Source: Arabidopsis thaliana (lineage: Eukaryota > Streptophyta > Magnoliopsida > Brassicales > Brassicaceae). Taken from it: a DNA stretch of 64,000 nt. Below are positions 22,141 to 34,445 of the stretch, piece by piece. How positions within the stretch are numbered: position 1 is the first letter of the stretch; the number at the start of each line of letters is the position of its first letter. Position numbers and translations under genes: made by a program. The stretch spans positions 24,599,971 to 24,663,970 of the forward strand of contig NC_003070.9 of assembly GCF_000001735.4 (NCBI RefSeq), given 5' to 3'. The notes under the pieces were generated by a model, which saw nothing but the letters and a program-made list of their open reading frames with translations, did no database searches and was not told the DNA's origin.

Positions 22141-23818
22141 ACAGTTTTTTTTTTCTTCGGATAATTTTCTTTATCTAATAAAAATACATATAATCATGTA
22201 AGTGTGATGGTTCAATTGGTTTCATACTCAGGGTCCATAATAATTACTCTATTAATTAAAATTCAGTTAAAGGTGAAAGTTGGCAGTGCAAGTGCGGCCA
22301 ATTGAACCAGTTAGATGTTGCTTTTAGTATTATCGGATCTGAGTTCAAATCTAAGATAAATGATTTAAAATCTATGAATTTATCACAATTTGTTTTGTCA
22401 AAAGTTGGTATTCAACTAAAAAGGATTACAAAAGAAAAATTTGGAATTTCCAGTTATGAAAATGGCAAAAAAGTTAGTAATATTCAAATCCAGTATGAAT
22501 CATTTACGATCTATGAATCCATCACGAATACAAACCAAAAATTTAGATTTTTTTAAATATTGTAAAGTAGTAAAAACTCGGTAATTTTTAAGTATTTTGG
22601 TGTGTTTTCACCGAGAGTTACCGGTTTAACCGATAGAATTTATCAAAAAAAAATCGGTAATTTGTAAAGCTAAAAAAATCTGAAGAAAAAACCATAAATA
22701 CTAAATAAATTCGACTTCCACGTTTACCATATAGAAGTTGTTACAAATTTATTGTGGATAGTCACACATTGATAAGATACAATAAATTCACTTTGAAGAA
22801 ATTTAAAAAGAATCCATTTCCAAATATGAAAACAGGAAAAACAAAGAAATTAATCTTATAGATAAGAAGATGTTAGGTTAATCGATTATACGAGTTTAAC
22901 CAATTTAGTCAAACGTCTAGATGATTAATTGGATCTTGACATATACTAGCTCATAACGTGAGACTGAGCGCCTAACCGATTAACTAAACTAGCTAATGTC
23001 TAATGAACTAATTTAGCTAATACAACCCCATTAGACAATAATAGTAAGCATAATTTTGGTAAGTTTAGTTAGAATTAAAGAATTTGTTGACTAAAATTCG
23101 AATAGGTTTTTTACTTTTTCTTTGTTAGAGTACATCTTTGTAGTTAGTTAAAAAAAGAAGAAGTTTTCCAAAAAAAATGTTGTATGTTGTCAGTGGTGAG
23201 GATAAAATATTTAGTTAGTAAAAGAAAGAAAGGTCTTCAATTCCGAGTTTCCGACATGTTCGTTCCCTATTTGTTTATGAAGGCTTACTTTTGCGTTTCT
23301 CTAACTATTACCTTTGTTTTGTTTGCTATAGAATGGTTGGCCATTATCGATGGGATTTTGGAGCTGACGAGGAACAATGGAACATAGATAAGCTTGGCGC
23401 ATATTATTTGATTTAATACTATTATAGTTTTTTTTTCTTCCTTTGCCATGATTTATTAGTTTAGAGTCAATTTGGTGAATGACACAAAGTAAAGTAAATA
23501 GTTTATTGGTGGATGCCTAATTAGGTCAAACAGATATGAAGGCAATTTTTCAATTTTCTCATGTATGTAACTTTTATTCCCCAACAAGTTATTTTTATAT
23601 GGACCTCTAAAATATGAAATAAGTTTTAATCAAAACTAAAAACTAAATCCAAAAATAGTTTTAACTTTTAGTTATTAAATTTCATATCGTAACAGTTAAA
23701 TAAAAATAAATGTATTATATATATAGATATAACATTTTTGTTACTAATAGACTTGCACAGTGTGGTACAGTTTTGTCTCCAATCGAAGCCCAAAATCTTT
23801 GAAAACCATCCAAAAATT

Positions 23819-23868
23819 AAGCAAAACATATGTTTTTTTTTTTTTTTTGCAAAGAAGCAAAACATATG
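23819..23868 (+). repeat. Target-duplicated poly(T) micro-insertion
   Basis: AAGCAAAACATATG (14 bases) is at 23819-23832 and 23855-23868. Between the copies lie sixteen T residues and GCAAAG. Confidence 0.8.
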
Positions 23869-25751
23869 CTCCTTACACTCATTGTTATTTTTAACTGCCA
23901 CAACTATTGTTCTTTATTGTCATCGAGCACAATTCTCAACTATTATTGTTCTTTCTCGGTTTTTATTGCACGTCTAATTTTACAATTTACCAAAAAAATA
24001 TCTAAATAAAAATAAATAAAATAGTAAAAATATCTCTTTCAAATGGGCAGTAGAAGTTTTGTACCCATATACATTTTACGGGACATTGATGTGAGAGGTG
24101 AGATCAGGAGCAGTTCTTAAGTCTGAGATAAGAGTCCAAAGTTGAAGTAAAGATCATCACTACACAGAAAGCTTATCCCCGTAGGACCACAACAACTAGT
24201 TCCATTGTTTTTTTCTTCAGTCTCTCCACTTAGGTATGTTCTTGTCCAATACACTTATTCTATTCCTCTTTTACACAAAATTATTAATATATTAGTTTTT
24301 TTTTATATCAATTGTTCATATGATCATGTGAAATTTCTAAAAATAGAGAATCGAAGGTTTTGGAGTATAGTAGATGTAGGGTGTAGATTCCGTTCTTTAA
24401 CAAGTCAACTATTTTTTGTTAGAGTTTGAAAGGATAAAATTCTATGTTTGGTGTTGGAAGTGGGCAGATTATTCGCCATTTCTCATGCATCATGATATCT
24501 TTTTCAACTCAATTATTTCTATTCATTATGGATGAAAAATGATGGACATACTTTAGATCATTGTATCAAGTCTATAGAAACATTCTCTCTCTTTTTTAAC
24601 AACCAGATAATATAAACTTGAAATCTATACTAACTTCCCGATCATGTAATATTTTCATCTAAAACGTTTATAGTGGCCAACCATGATCACACTCGTACTA
24701 GAAAGGCGCAAACTCTAATATCGATCCCCAACCCTAAGATGACTATTTCAACAACTAAACGAGTTTTCTAAAGATTAGCATAGTACTTTGGATATTATGA
24801 AATAGTTGTATATTTGAAATAAATTATAATTATTCTTATCCATAGTACAATAATACATGTTTTTCTATGACAAATTGCTAGTTACGTCAATTAAAAGCTT
24901 AGTTGGCGTAGTAACTATATTTTCAATGGCAGTAACAAAAATATTTGACATTAAATTTCCACTTAGAAATAAAAACTTATTTCAGTCTTACAAAAAAAAA
25001 AAGTTATTCAAGAACGAGAAAAGTATTTTGATACCAATATTTTAAGATTTTTTTTCACGTTTTGTTTCGTTTAGTCATGATATCTTCATTGAAACAAAAA
25101 TAGAAGTAATAAAAGTAAATAACTATAATAATAGAAAATATCTGTTTAAATTTTAGGTTTTAATCCATCAAAAAGAAATAACTTTATTCAAGAAACTAAC
25201 ATAAAAGTATTTATATGTATAAAATTGAAGAACTATAAGGATGGTGGCAGCATCCCATAAAAAGATTCTTTATGTTATTTGTGTTTTCCTTTTAATTTTA
25301 TTTTTCTATTTAAAGAAGAAAGAAAAGTGAAGTAGCTCCTCAGTGCATGGGGAGGACATCTGAAAATTTTGCTTTTTTTGTTTTGTTTTTTTTAGTGTTT
25401 AAAGTGTTGAAGTTTGAGAACACTTTAGATTCTTTAAAACTAGTTATCTTGACCTTTGCTGTGCCTTGGTAGCCTCTCCTCACCCATTGGACCTTTGCTT
25501 CTTTATTTGTTTTGTATGTTCTTTTCTCTCTTCTCTTTCTTTTTCTTATCACCCAAAAATACTTTTTCATGTCTAATCACATAATGCGAATCTCTTTCCA
25601 CATTATGTATAATTGACATCCGCCGTTACTTCGCTTCTACGTCCAAACACAACTTGATTGTTCAATAGTTTTTTTCTATAGTTGTTACTATACGAAAATA
25701 CTTCATTTTCGCATATCAATTTTCCAATTCACACAATCAATTGGTAATGAC

Positions 25752-25793
25752 TAGATTGACAATTTTCTTCCAAAAATAAAGAATAGATTGACA
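25752..25793 (+). repeat. Short direct duplication around filler
   Basis: TAGATTGACA is at 25752-25761 and 25784-25793, enclosing 22 bases of A/T-rich filler. Ten bases is short, so chance is possible. Confidence 0.45.
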
Positions 25794-28533
25794 TGTGGCT
25801 TCCAATTATTTGCGTATATAATTTATACAAGACTAAAAAATCACAATTCACAATTGATTCATAGTCATGATGTTATAGTATAATTATGCTATTGCCGATT
25901 AATCCATTTTCTCTTTTTTTTTTTGTTGATATGATGAGCATTTTGTTTCGCCTATAACAACCTTTTAATGATATCTAGCTATGGTTATGTAAGTTATTTT
26001 TTGTATAAACTATTTATTTGCATAACATCAGATATTCCGTAAAGATTATTTTCCGAATTAAAATTAAGATTTTTCAAAGAAGTGTGGGGATACGCTATTT
26101 GCAAAATAAAGTAGATCATCAAATCTTTATGTACATTGACATATTTTGGAATTTGTATGTAGTTTTCCTTTGTTTCCAAGCCCTGAAAATTTTGTTTTTC
26201 TGTTTGTCAACACATGTATTTTGATTTTTTCTGTCTGAGTTTGATACTTTCAATTTTTTATTCAGTTTTAATGTGCATTCTTAACTTTTGTGCAGATTAA
26301 CAAAATCTATAGCCACATGCTTGTTCCCTTTACTAAAACGTTCACTATTTTATTTTTGCATTATTAATACTTTTTCCCTTTAACTTTCAGTTTTCTCGTT
26401 CGTCTCCAGTTCCTTTTCCACAAAGTGTTTTCATCTTCCACTTAACTTAAAAGAGTTTTAATATCACAAGCCTAGTAGTAATATAATTATAGATCAAAGG
26501 TATAGTTTTATCAAAAAAACTCTTTTGAAAAAGATGACAAGACGTGAAACGGAACTTTGAAGATTTGGTTTTGTAGATGAAGATTTTTTTTCTTACATAC
26601 TCAAGTTTCAGGTGGTAGTGTTTGCTCAAAAGCTTTACCTTACCGACTCTGATAGAATAATAATAGTATAATTATATAAGTATAGCCCATGCAGCTTCAA
26701 ATAGCTGTCCCTTTATTGCATGTGATTCTTGGTATGCGCAGTAAATTTTTAGAGCCATAAACGACATCCGATAAAAGTTGCATACTAATCTAGTACTATA
26801 TTGAAGCTATTTTATATTAAAATATCAATAGACATTATCGGTTCTATTTCACCAATCATGAAACAAGAAACGAGTTGCCTAATCAAAAATTTATATAAGT
26901 AAAAAAGATTTTTGAGAATTATAAACGTTTTACTAAAAATTTAGGAGTGGTCACCTAAGTGCTACACGCCATAGAATGTTTTAACTAAAATCAGTGACAG
27001 TGATGTTTAGACGGATAATTATAGATTTGATGGATTATACATAAAATGAACTAAATAAACAATGTGAAAAATAAGAACAAACAAATATAGATATATAAAA
27101 GATTTTTTTTTTAATAAGACAACAATAATATTGTTTATGGGAGATAATGGATTAAAGATTAGAGCCGTCGAGGTATGGTATATCAGATGAGTAAGTAGAT
27201 GCCGTGAGCTCGTTTACGAGTTTTCTCGAAGTCACAATTCTTATATAGAGCAGGGGTTTTTTATGTATCCATGTATGAGATGCAAAAGTTAAAAAAAAAA
27301 AAAAAAATCGTTTGGAGGCAACTGCCATGGAAAGATAAATATGTATAGAGTGCTCATATAGTACTTAAACACCTAACAAGTAGGTTATCAGAAGGCTAAG
27401 CACATGGGTGATGGCTCTTTCTCTACCTATGATTATATTACATGATAAAGGAATAAAGTTTATCTTGGATTAGGCTTAATCTTAAATATTTGTTTTTTAG
27501 TGACTGATTTCCATAATTTTCCATGTGGAGGTTCTCATTTTTGTCTGACCGAACTAATGCATGCACTTGGGAGAAATGAACTGTAAAAGTGGAGTAACTC
27601 AAACCTCGTAAAGGCGTAAAGCAAAATATCAGTACTCCATGACAAAATGATGTACTTAGACTAGTATTTATCTATGTCGTTGGGATAATATTTTCTATAG
27701 TTATTTTCAGAGCATAAATTTCGTAAAATAACTAAATATTCATGAAAAGCTATTCATAAACAAATAAGTGGACTAAAAACGAGAGGTTAAAAAACCTAAA
27801 TATGGTGGATCGAGGAAAAACATTGAAAGTGTACAGCGAAATGAGGTGATCCACTATGCCAATTGCATCAACCAACACTTTATTTTGTAAAGAAACCACC
27901 AGTGTTCTAATCACAGTCGGCCCTAAAATATAAATTTCTTAGGTTTTTAAGATAGGTTTTGAAAATGAGAGCATATTTTAAAGATTGAAAAAATTGAGGA
28001 CCTAGTTATGTTTGGGGATCTATTTTCATATGAGATGAGCTTAAACATTTTAGGGACCCTAAGCCCATATTTCAACTCGTTGGGCTCATGAGTCATGACC
28101 AGACTTTCTAATCAAAAGTGGTTTTGTAAACATAGAATCACAACTTTGATCATCATTTTCCAACTAAGTATCCTACAAAAAAAATAAAAATGAAATCCAT
28201 ATATATGTGCTTGCATGCAATTGATCAATGGCGATTACTCTATTAGCATTGGTTTTTTGTGTGTGCACTTATGTTGTTTGCATACATATTGACCCAAGGC
28301 CCATTTTTCTTTAATTGTAGAAGAAGTGTGCATATTTTTGCATTCGAATTTAAATAGTTTATAAGGTCATAATCAATCTGTTTTTTTTTCTGCTAACAAA
28401 GCTTTCGATTATCTATGTCAATCTCTAATACAAACTATATCTGTATACGCAAACTAATGGAATCTACATATTACGGTTTTACCACTCCAAACTCATTCTC
28501 ATACTAAAAAATATATCTGCATGTAGATGATTA

Positions 28534-28554
28534 AATATATATATATATATATAT
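28534..28554. repeat. AT dinucleotide microsatellite
   Basis: About ten uninterrupted AT units end a few bases beyond the stop codon of CLE18, so they would lie in its 3' untranslated region. Likely to vary in length between accessions. Confidence 0.85.
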
Positions 28555-28559
28555 TTGTT

Positions 28560-28865
28560 CTAGACTCCAATCAAATGACGATATAATGGTGCAGGCTCAG
28601 GAGAGTTATGTATAGGACTATGTGCATGATGAGATTCATAATCCACATAATTCCAAGACCGGTCGATATTGTTTTCCTCGACTCCGATCCAATGATGATG
28701 TTTTGGTGAAGGCTGAGGAGGATTATGTAAAGGATCAGGACCTGTTGGGATCTGTCTGTCTACTCCAATCAACGATGGGTCTTCACGAATAGCAACAATA
28801 GACGACGTTATTAGGAACAAGATTAGCGTTATGATTAATACCACACCACCTTTTAACAAATGCAT
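28560..28865 (-). CDS. CLE18: CLE peptide hormone precursor with a second CLE-like motif
   Basis: A secreted signalling peptide precursor of 101 residues in one exon. Residues 1-26 form a hydrophobic signal peptide. The CLE dodecapeptide RQIPTGPDPLHN is at 37-48, in the middle of the protein instead of at its C terminus. A second motif, DYESHHAHSPIHN, is at 75-87 and fits the CLE-like (RGF/GLV) consensus beginning DY and ending in P-x-HN. A dual CLE/CLEL precursor of this name is described in the literature (recalled). The two motifs sit on an internal duplication with a 39-residue period: PLHNPPQPSPKHHHWIGV (45-62) aligns with PIHNSPEPAPLYRHLIGV (84-101). Mature peptides would bind LRR receptor kinases at the cell surface. 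Likely At1g66145. Confidence 0.92.
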   Translation of the reverse strand: MHLLKGGVVLIITLILFLITSSIVAIREDPSLIGVDRQIPTGPDPLHNPPQPSPKHHHWIGVEENNIDRSWNYVDYESHHAHSPIHNSPEPAPLYRHLIGV

Positions 28866-28944
28866 CTTTCTGATCCTTATTTTTTGCTTTTTGATTGTTT
28901 TTGTATAGATTTTTTTAGTTGGCTACACTCTTGTTTCCTCCTTT

Positions 28945-28956
28945 TTATTTTTATAG
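28945..28956 (-). promoter_or_regulatory. CLE18: TATA box of CLE18
   Basis: On the minus strand CTATAAAAAT lies about 80-90 bases before the ATG at 28865. Confidence 0.6.
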
Positions 28957-31380
28957 TGGAATTTTAATCTTAATTAAGGGAAGCTAATCAAATGTCAATT
29001 GCAATTGACTTGAGTATATTAGAAGATATGTACTTGACCCTTTTAACTGAACCCCAATTGTTTGACCCAAAAAAAAAAAGTTTTCCCGAATTATTTCATG
29101 GTAATCTCATTTTTAATTTGTTTTTACTTATTTGACCATAAAATAATTGTGTTGCGACTAAATTTAGTTTCAATTTTTCGTTTTGAAATCTTCATAAGGC
29201 TATTCTTTATTTCATGGTAACAAAATCTCATTTTTGAAAATTTTATTTAAATCTCATCTATGTAGTTAATTTGTTCGTTCATATATGGTAGACATTTTCT
29301 AAATCATAAAACATTTATAGAATTTCATATTTTCATGAAAATAAACCCAATGATTTGAAAATTTAGCCTTTGTGAAGCAATTTTGTGGAATATCACTTTA
29401 CGGAAATATTTTTGCGATGGATCTAATATTGTGACAGATTGGTTTCGAACATAAATCTCTTGTTACATGCTATTTGCCGAATTGCTAGAAAAATTTCCTT
29501 GCAAATATATAACATGTTCTTTTGTATTGAATTTGTGAGTTACATTCATTGCTATATACTTATATTGATGACATATACGTTATAATCGTTTGGAACAGAT
29601 CTTTCAGCTATACATTATTATGTTGGTATGCTACGTGATACTCTTTTAACACCCAACAAGTAACAAATTTTTGTTTTCAATAAAGTAATATAATAAAGTC
29701 TTGCACTGATTTGAAAAAGTTGAGTTCATTTAGTATTTTTGACAGGTCTCACTCACTACAATATTCATCATCATTCCCTAATTTATGACAAACACAATTA
29801 TTATCCAACCTAAAAAAATAAAACATTATATAGTTAGAATTAGAAATGATAAAGTTTTTTTTTTCCTTGTAGATCTTGCAGAGAGCCATGTGCATGGGGA
29901 ATAAGCTTCACCTGGGTTTTTCTTATACACATATTAAAAAAAAAAAAAATCTCATAGAAAGTAATAACAATATAATAGTAAAAAACTAAAAATAAAAAGA
30001 TAAAAGGACTTTAAATCATCATGATTCATGAGACAGCAACGAAAGATACATGTAGCATTTTGCTAAAAACAGACACATCAAATTTATAAAAATTTGCATA
30101 TTAATTGTATCCACATATATTCATATTATATGTATTAAAACATTCATATAATATTAATATAATAATTATTTCATTATTTGTTTGTATATCTTTGTTGCGG
30201 ACTTTCGGGTCGTTAGTCGAGACTTCTTTATGAAATTTTGTTTTGACAACTGTATGCTTTTTATAATAACTTTGATAGTAATTGATATATATTATACTGA
30301 TATTTTATGCTTTTTTTTGTGTGTTATCTACGAATCATTTGCCAATCTTTTTCACAACTTTTGCACTCTTATGCCATTGACAGCCTAGAACCCTCGATGT
30401 GTGATCACTAAAATACAACCAATTAAATTGTTTAGTTATCATTTTGGTGAACTACCGAATATAGAATATATATAAGAAAATCGAACTTTCGCCTATAATT
30501 ACTTTTTAACTTTTCAACTTTCAAGACATTAATTTTCTTCAATTACGTATTTAGAAATAAAAGGTTCAGAATGTGTAGCTGGCACAAGGATTCTACTCTT
30601 TGGTTAATTGAATTTAGTGATTTTACTTGCAAGTTACAACAACTATTACTTACTGTATTTCTTATTAAACAAATACCACTAAATAACCATGATTTGTGTT
30701 TTTTTCTTCTTCTTATGAAATTAGTGAACTGCATTTTTAATACTGTACTTCATTTTTCGTTTGTGATTTAAAAAATGGTTTGGATTATGAATTTTGACTT
30801 AACATAATAGTAATGTAAGTTCTGCGTATAAAATTCAACTCTGTTATGCTATTTATCCTATAAACATTATTTTGAAAATTACTCACACTAAAACACACCA
30901 CTTATTTACGAAAATTTAACCATATTTTCTTGCTAATAAAGTAATAATCCCCTCTAATTTGAATTACATAACAAATTCACCCTTATAAACAACTTGTCTT
31001 TTTTTTTTTTGTGCGAATAAACAACTTGTCTAAAAATTAAAATCTCGTATATATACATAACTTACCAAGATACAAAAAAGCAAATTTGAGATATTTTTGG
31101 CAATTTAAACGATACATCTTTTACCAATGAAAAAGCAAAATTGAGATATTAATTGCTTTTCTATTTCACCATTTCGTTTGTGTGAAGCATTTGACAAAAT
31201 CCAACTCACACTACGTAGTCAATATATCCACTACAACCTTTAATTATTTTCCAAATAAACGTTATCTCAATCCTATGATAAAAATTAAATAAATTAAAAA
31301 ACTCCAAAATAAAATAAAAATAAAAATAAATATATCTAATCTGTTACCAAACTGTCATTGGCTTAGTGGGACAGACATCC
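28957..31380. other. Intergenic region, CLE18 / TMK1
   Basis: About 2.4 kb of A/T-rich DNA between divergently transcribed genes. No gene or clear transposon. The only structured item is the poly(T) micro-insertion at 30985-31031. Confidence 0.5.
30985..31031 (+). repeat. Target-duplicated poly(T) micro-insertion
   Basis: ATAAACAACTTGTCT (15 bases) is at 30985-30999 and 31017-31031. The insert is eleven T residues and GTGCGA. Confidence 0.8.
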
Positions 31381-31532
31381 CATGTGCAGTCTCCTTGGCT
31401 TCTGCTTCATAGTTTCATCTTCTTCCTTCTCTCTCAATGGCCCATCTTCCCATTTCCTAAAAGCTTCAAACTTTCTTCACATTTCTCTCTTTATCTCTCT
31501 GTTTCTTCTTCAATCCTCTGTTTCTTCAAGCT

Positions 31533-34445
31533 ATGAAGAAAAGAAGAACCTTTCTTCTATTTTCATTTACCTTTCTTCTTCTTCTATCTCTTTCTAAAGC
31601 TGATTCTGATGGAGATCTCTCAGCGATGTTATCACTCAAGAAAAGCTTAAACCCACCCAGTTCTTTCGGTTGGTCTGACCCTGACCCATGTAAATGGACT
31701 CACATCGTTTGTACAGGAACAAAACGTGTGACCCGGATCCAAATCGGGCATTCGGGTCTTCAAGGTACACTTTCTCCTGATCTACGTAACTTATCAGAGC
31801 TTGAAAGACTTGAGCTTCAATGGAACAACATCTCTGGTCCTGTTCCTTCTTTAAGTGGTTTAGCTTCATTACAAGTCTTGATGTTAAGTAACAACAACTT
31901 TGATTCTATCCCTAGTGATGTCTTTCAAGGTTTAACTTCGTTACAATCTGTAGAAATTGATAACAATCCTTTTAAGAGTTGGGAGATTCCAGAGAGTTTG
32001 AGAAATGCTTCTGCTCTTCAGAATTTCTCTGCTAATTCGGCTAATGTTTCCGGTTCTTTACCCGGTTTTCTCGGACCGGATGAGTTTCCCGGTTTGTCGA
32101 TTTTGCATTTGGCTTTCAACAACTTAGAAGGAGAGTTGCCTATGAGTTTAGCTGGCTCTCAGGTTCAGTCATTGTGGCTCAATGGTCAGAAACTAACCGG
32201 TGATATTACTGTTCTTCAGAACATGACTGGTTTAAAAGAGGTTTGGCTTCACTCCAACAAGTTTTCGGGTCCTTTACCGGACTTTTCGGGTCTTAAGGAG
32301 CTTGAGAGCTTGAGTTTGAGAGATAACTCCTTTACAGGTCCAGTTCCTGCGTCTTTGTTAAGTCTTGAGTCACTTAAAGTTGTGAACTTGACGAATAATC
32401 ATCTACAAGGACCAGTGCCTGTGTTTAAGAGCTCTGTTTCAGTTGATTTGGATAAAGATTCTAACAGCTTTTGCTTGTCTAGTCCTGGTGAGTGTGATCC
32501 TAGAGTGAAGTCTTTGCTTTTGATAGCTAGTTCATTCGATTATCCGCCCCGGCTCGCTGAGAGTTGGAAAGGAAACGATCCTTGTACTAACTGGATTGGG
32601 ATAGCTTGTAGCAATGGGAACATTACTGTTATCAGTCTTGAGAAAATGGAACTAACCGGGACGATTTCTCCCGAGTTTGGAGCGATCAAGTCGCTTCAAA
32701 GAATCATTCTTGGTATCAACAATCTTACTGGTATGATTCCTCAAGAGCTTACAACGTTACCTAATCTCAAAACACTCGATGTTTCGAGTAACAAGCTTTT
32801 CGGGAAGGTCCCGGGTTTTAGAAGCAATGTTGTTGTGAATACTAATGGTAATCCTGACATTGGAAAGGATAAAAGCTCTTTGTCTTCTCCTGGTTCTTCT
32901 TCGCCTTCAGGTGGTTCGGGTTCAGGTATCAACGGTGATAAAGACCGGAGAGGAATGAAGTCTTCGACTTTTATAGGAATCATTGTTGGTTCAGTTCTTG
33001 GAGGTTTGTTATCAATCTTCTTGATTGGTTTGTTAGTTTTCTGTTGGTACAAAAAGAGGCAGAAGAGATTCTCAGGAAGTGAGAGCTCAAATGCAGTAGT
33101 GGTGCATCCGCGACATTCGGGGTCTGACAATGAGAGTGTTAAGATTACAGTTGCGGGTTCAAGCGTAAGCGTTGGAGGGATAAGTGATACTTATACGCTT
33201 CCTGGTACAAGTGAGGTTGGAGATAATATTCAAATGGTGGAAGCAGGAAACATGCTGATATCAATCCAAGTGCTTCGTTCTGTGACTAACAACTTCAGTT
33301 CAGATAACATTCTTGGATCAGGAGGTTTCGGGGTTGTGTATAAAGGCGAGTTGCACGATGGAACGAAGATTGCGGTTAAGAGAATGGAGAATGGAGTTAT
33401 TGCTGGTAAAGGCTTTGCGGAGTTTAAATCAGAGATTGCGGTTTTAACAAAGGTTAGGCATCGTCATTTGGTTACGCTTCTTGGTTATTGTTTGGATGGG
33501 AATGAGAAGTTACTTGTGTATGAGTATATGCCTCAAGGGACATTGAGTAGGCATTTGTTTGAGTGGTCAGAGGAAGGACTTAAGCCTCTGTTGTGGAAAC
33601 AGAGATTGACTTTAGCTTTGGATGTTGCTAGAGGTGTGGAGTATCTCCATGGATTAGCTCACCAGAGCTTTATACACAGGGATCTTAAGCCTTCTAACAT
33701 TCTTCTTGGGGATGATATGAGGGCGAAAGTTGCAGACTTTGGACTCGTTCGTCTCGCTCCTGAAGGAAAAGGATCGATTGAGACTAGAATCGCTGGAACA
33801 TTTGGTTACTTGGCACCCGAATACGCAGGTTAGTTTGTTTCTTTATGATGATATGATTCAGTTTGTACTAAAGATTGTTTATTGATGATGATTGTGATCT
33901 TGTTTGTTGCAGTAACGGGTCGAGTGACAACGAAGGTCGATGTATACAGCTTCGGGGTAATCCTAATGGAACTCATAACGGGAAGAAAATCTCTAGACGA
34001 ATCGCAACCAGAAGAAAGCATTCACTTGGTCTCTTGGTTCAAACGGATGTACATCAACAAAGAAGCATCATTCAAGAAAGCGATCGACACGACAATAGAC
34101 CTAGACGAAGAAACCTTAGCCAGCGTTCACACTGTTGCTGAACTAGCAGGCCATTGCTGTGCCCGTGAGCCTTACCAGAGACCAGACATGGGACACGCAG
34201 TCAACATTCTGTCATCACTCGTTGAGCTATGGAAACCGTCGGATCAGAATCCAGAAGACATATATGGTATCGATCTCGACATGTCTTTACCTCAAGCACT
34301 TAAGAAATGGCAAGCTTATGAAGGAAGAAGTGATCTCGAATCTTCAACTTCATCACTTTTACCTAGCTTGGACAACACGCAGATGAGTATTCCCACTAGA
34401 CCTTACGGATTCGCAGAGTCATTCACTTCAGTAGATGGACGATGA
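31533..34445 (+). CDS. TMK1: LRR receptor-like kinase, transmembrane kinase
   Basis: A plasma-membrane receptor kinase of the TMK family, known for auxin signalling with ABP1-type partners. Exon 1 is 31533-33828 and exon 2 is 33913-34445, giving 942 residues. Order: signal peptide (about 1-24); first LRR block with an N-terminal cap around W-DPDPCKW; an island with a second capped module [10 protein letters not shown] near 346; three more LRRs; a serine/glycine-rich juxtamembrane stretch; a membrane helix near 483-507 followed by WYKKRQKR; and the kinase domain. The kinase has [11 protein letters not shown] (P-loop), AVKRM (lysine), HRDLKPSN (catalytic loop) and ADFGLVR (activation). Because HRD and DFG are present, it should be an active kinase. 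The intron splits the codon after APEYA. Likely At1g66150. Confidence 0.96.

Larger units (their letters stand above)
22141..28530. other. 6.4-kb gene-poor region
   Basis: No supported protein gene. Frames of 60-108 residues here are A/T-rich, lysine- or phenylalanine-biased and lack homology I can recognise. Points of structure: a tRNA B-box-like GATCTGAGTTCAAATC near 22337; a poly(T) micro-insertion at 23819; a leader-like stretch with a splice-donor sequence TTAG|GTATGT near 24233; and a less AT-rich block near 25340-25510 with G/A-rich minus-strand sequence. The rest is spacer. Confidence 0.45.

Noticed and set aside
22200..22360. SINE suggested by TGGTTCAATTGG and GAGTTCAAATC
   Set aside because: The A- and B-box-like words are about 130 bases apart, too far for a tRNA-derived promoter; no tail or target duplication was seen.
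23184..23387. 67-residue hydrophobic frame
   Set aside because: Composition fits A/T-rich spacer; no promoter, domain or splice support.
32741..33130. 129-residue minus-strand frame
   Set aside because: Antisense to TMK1; no recognisable content.
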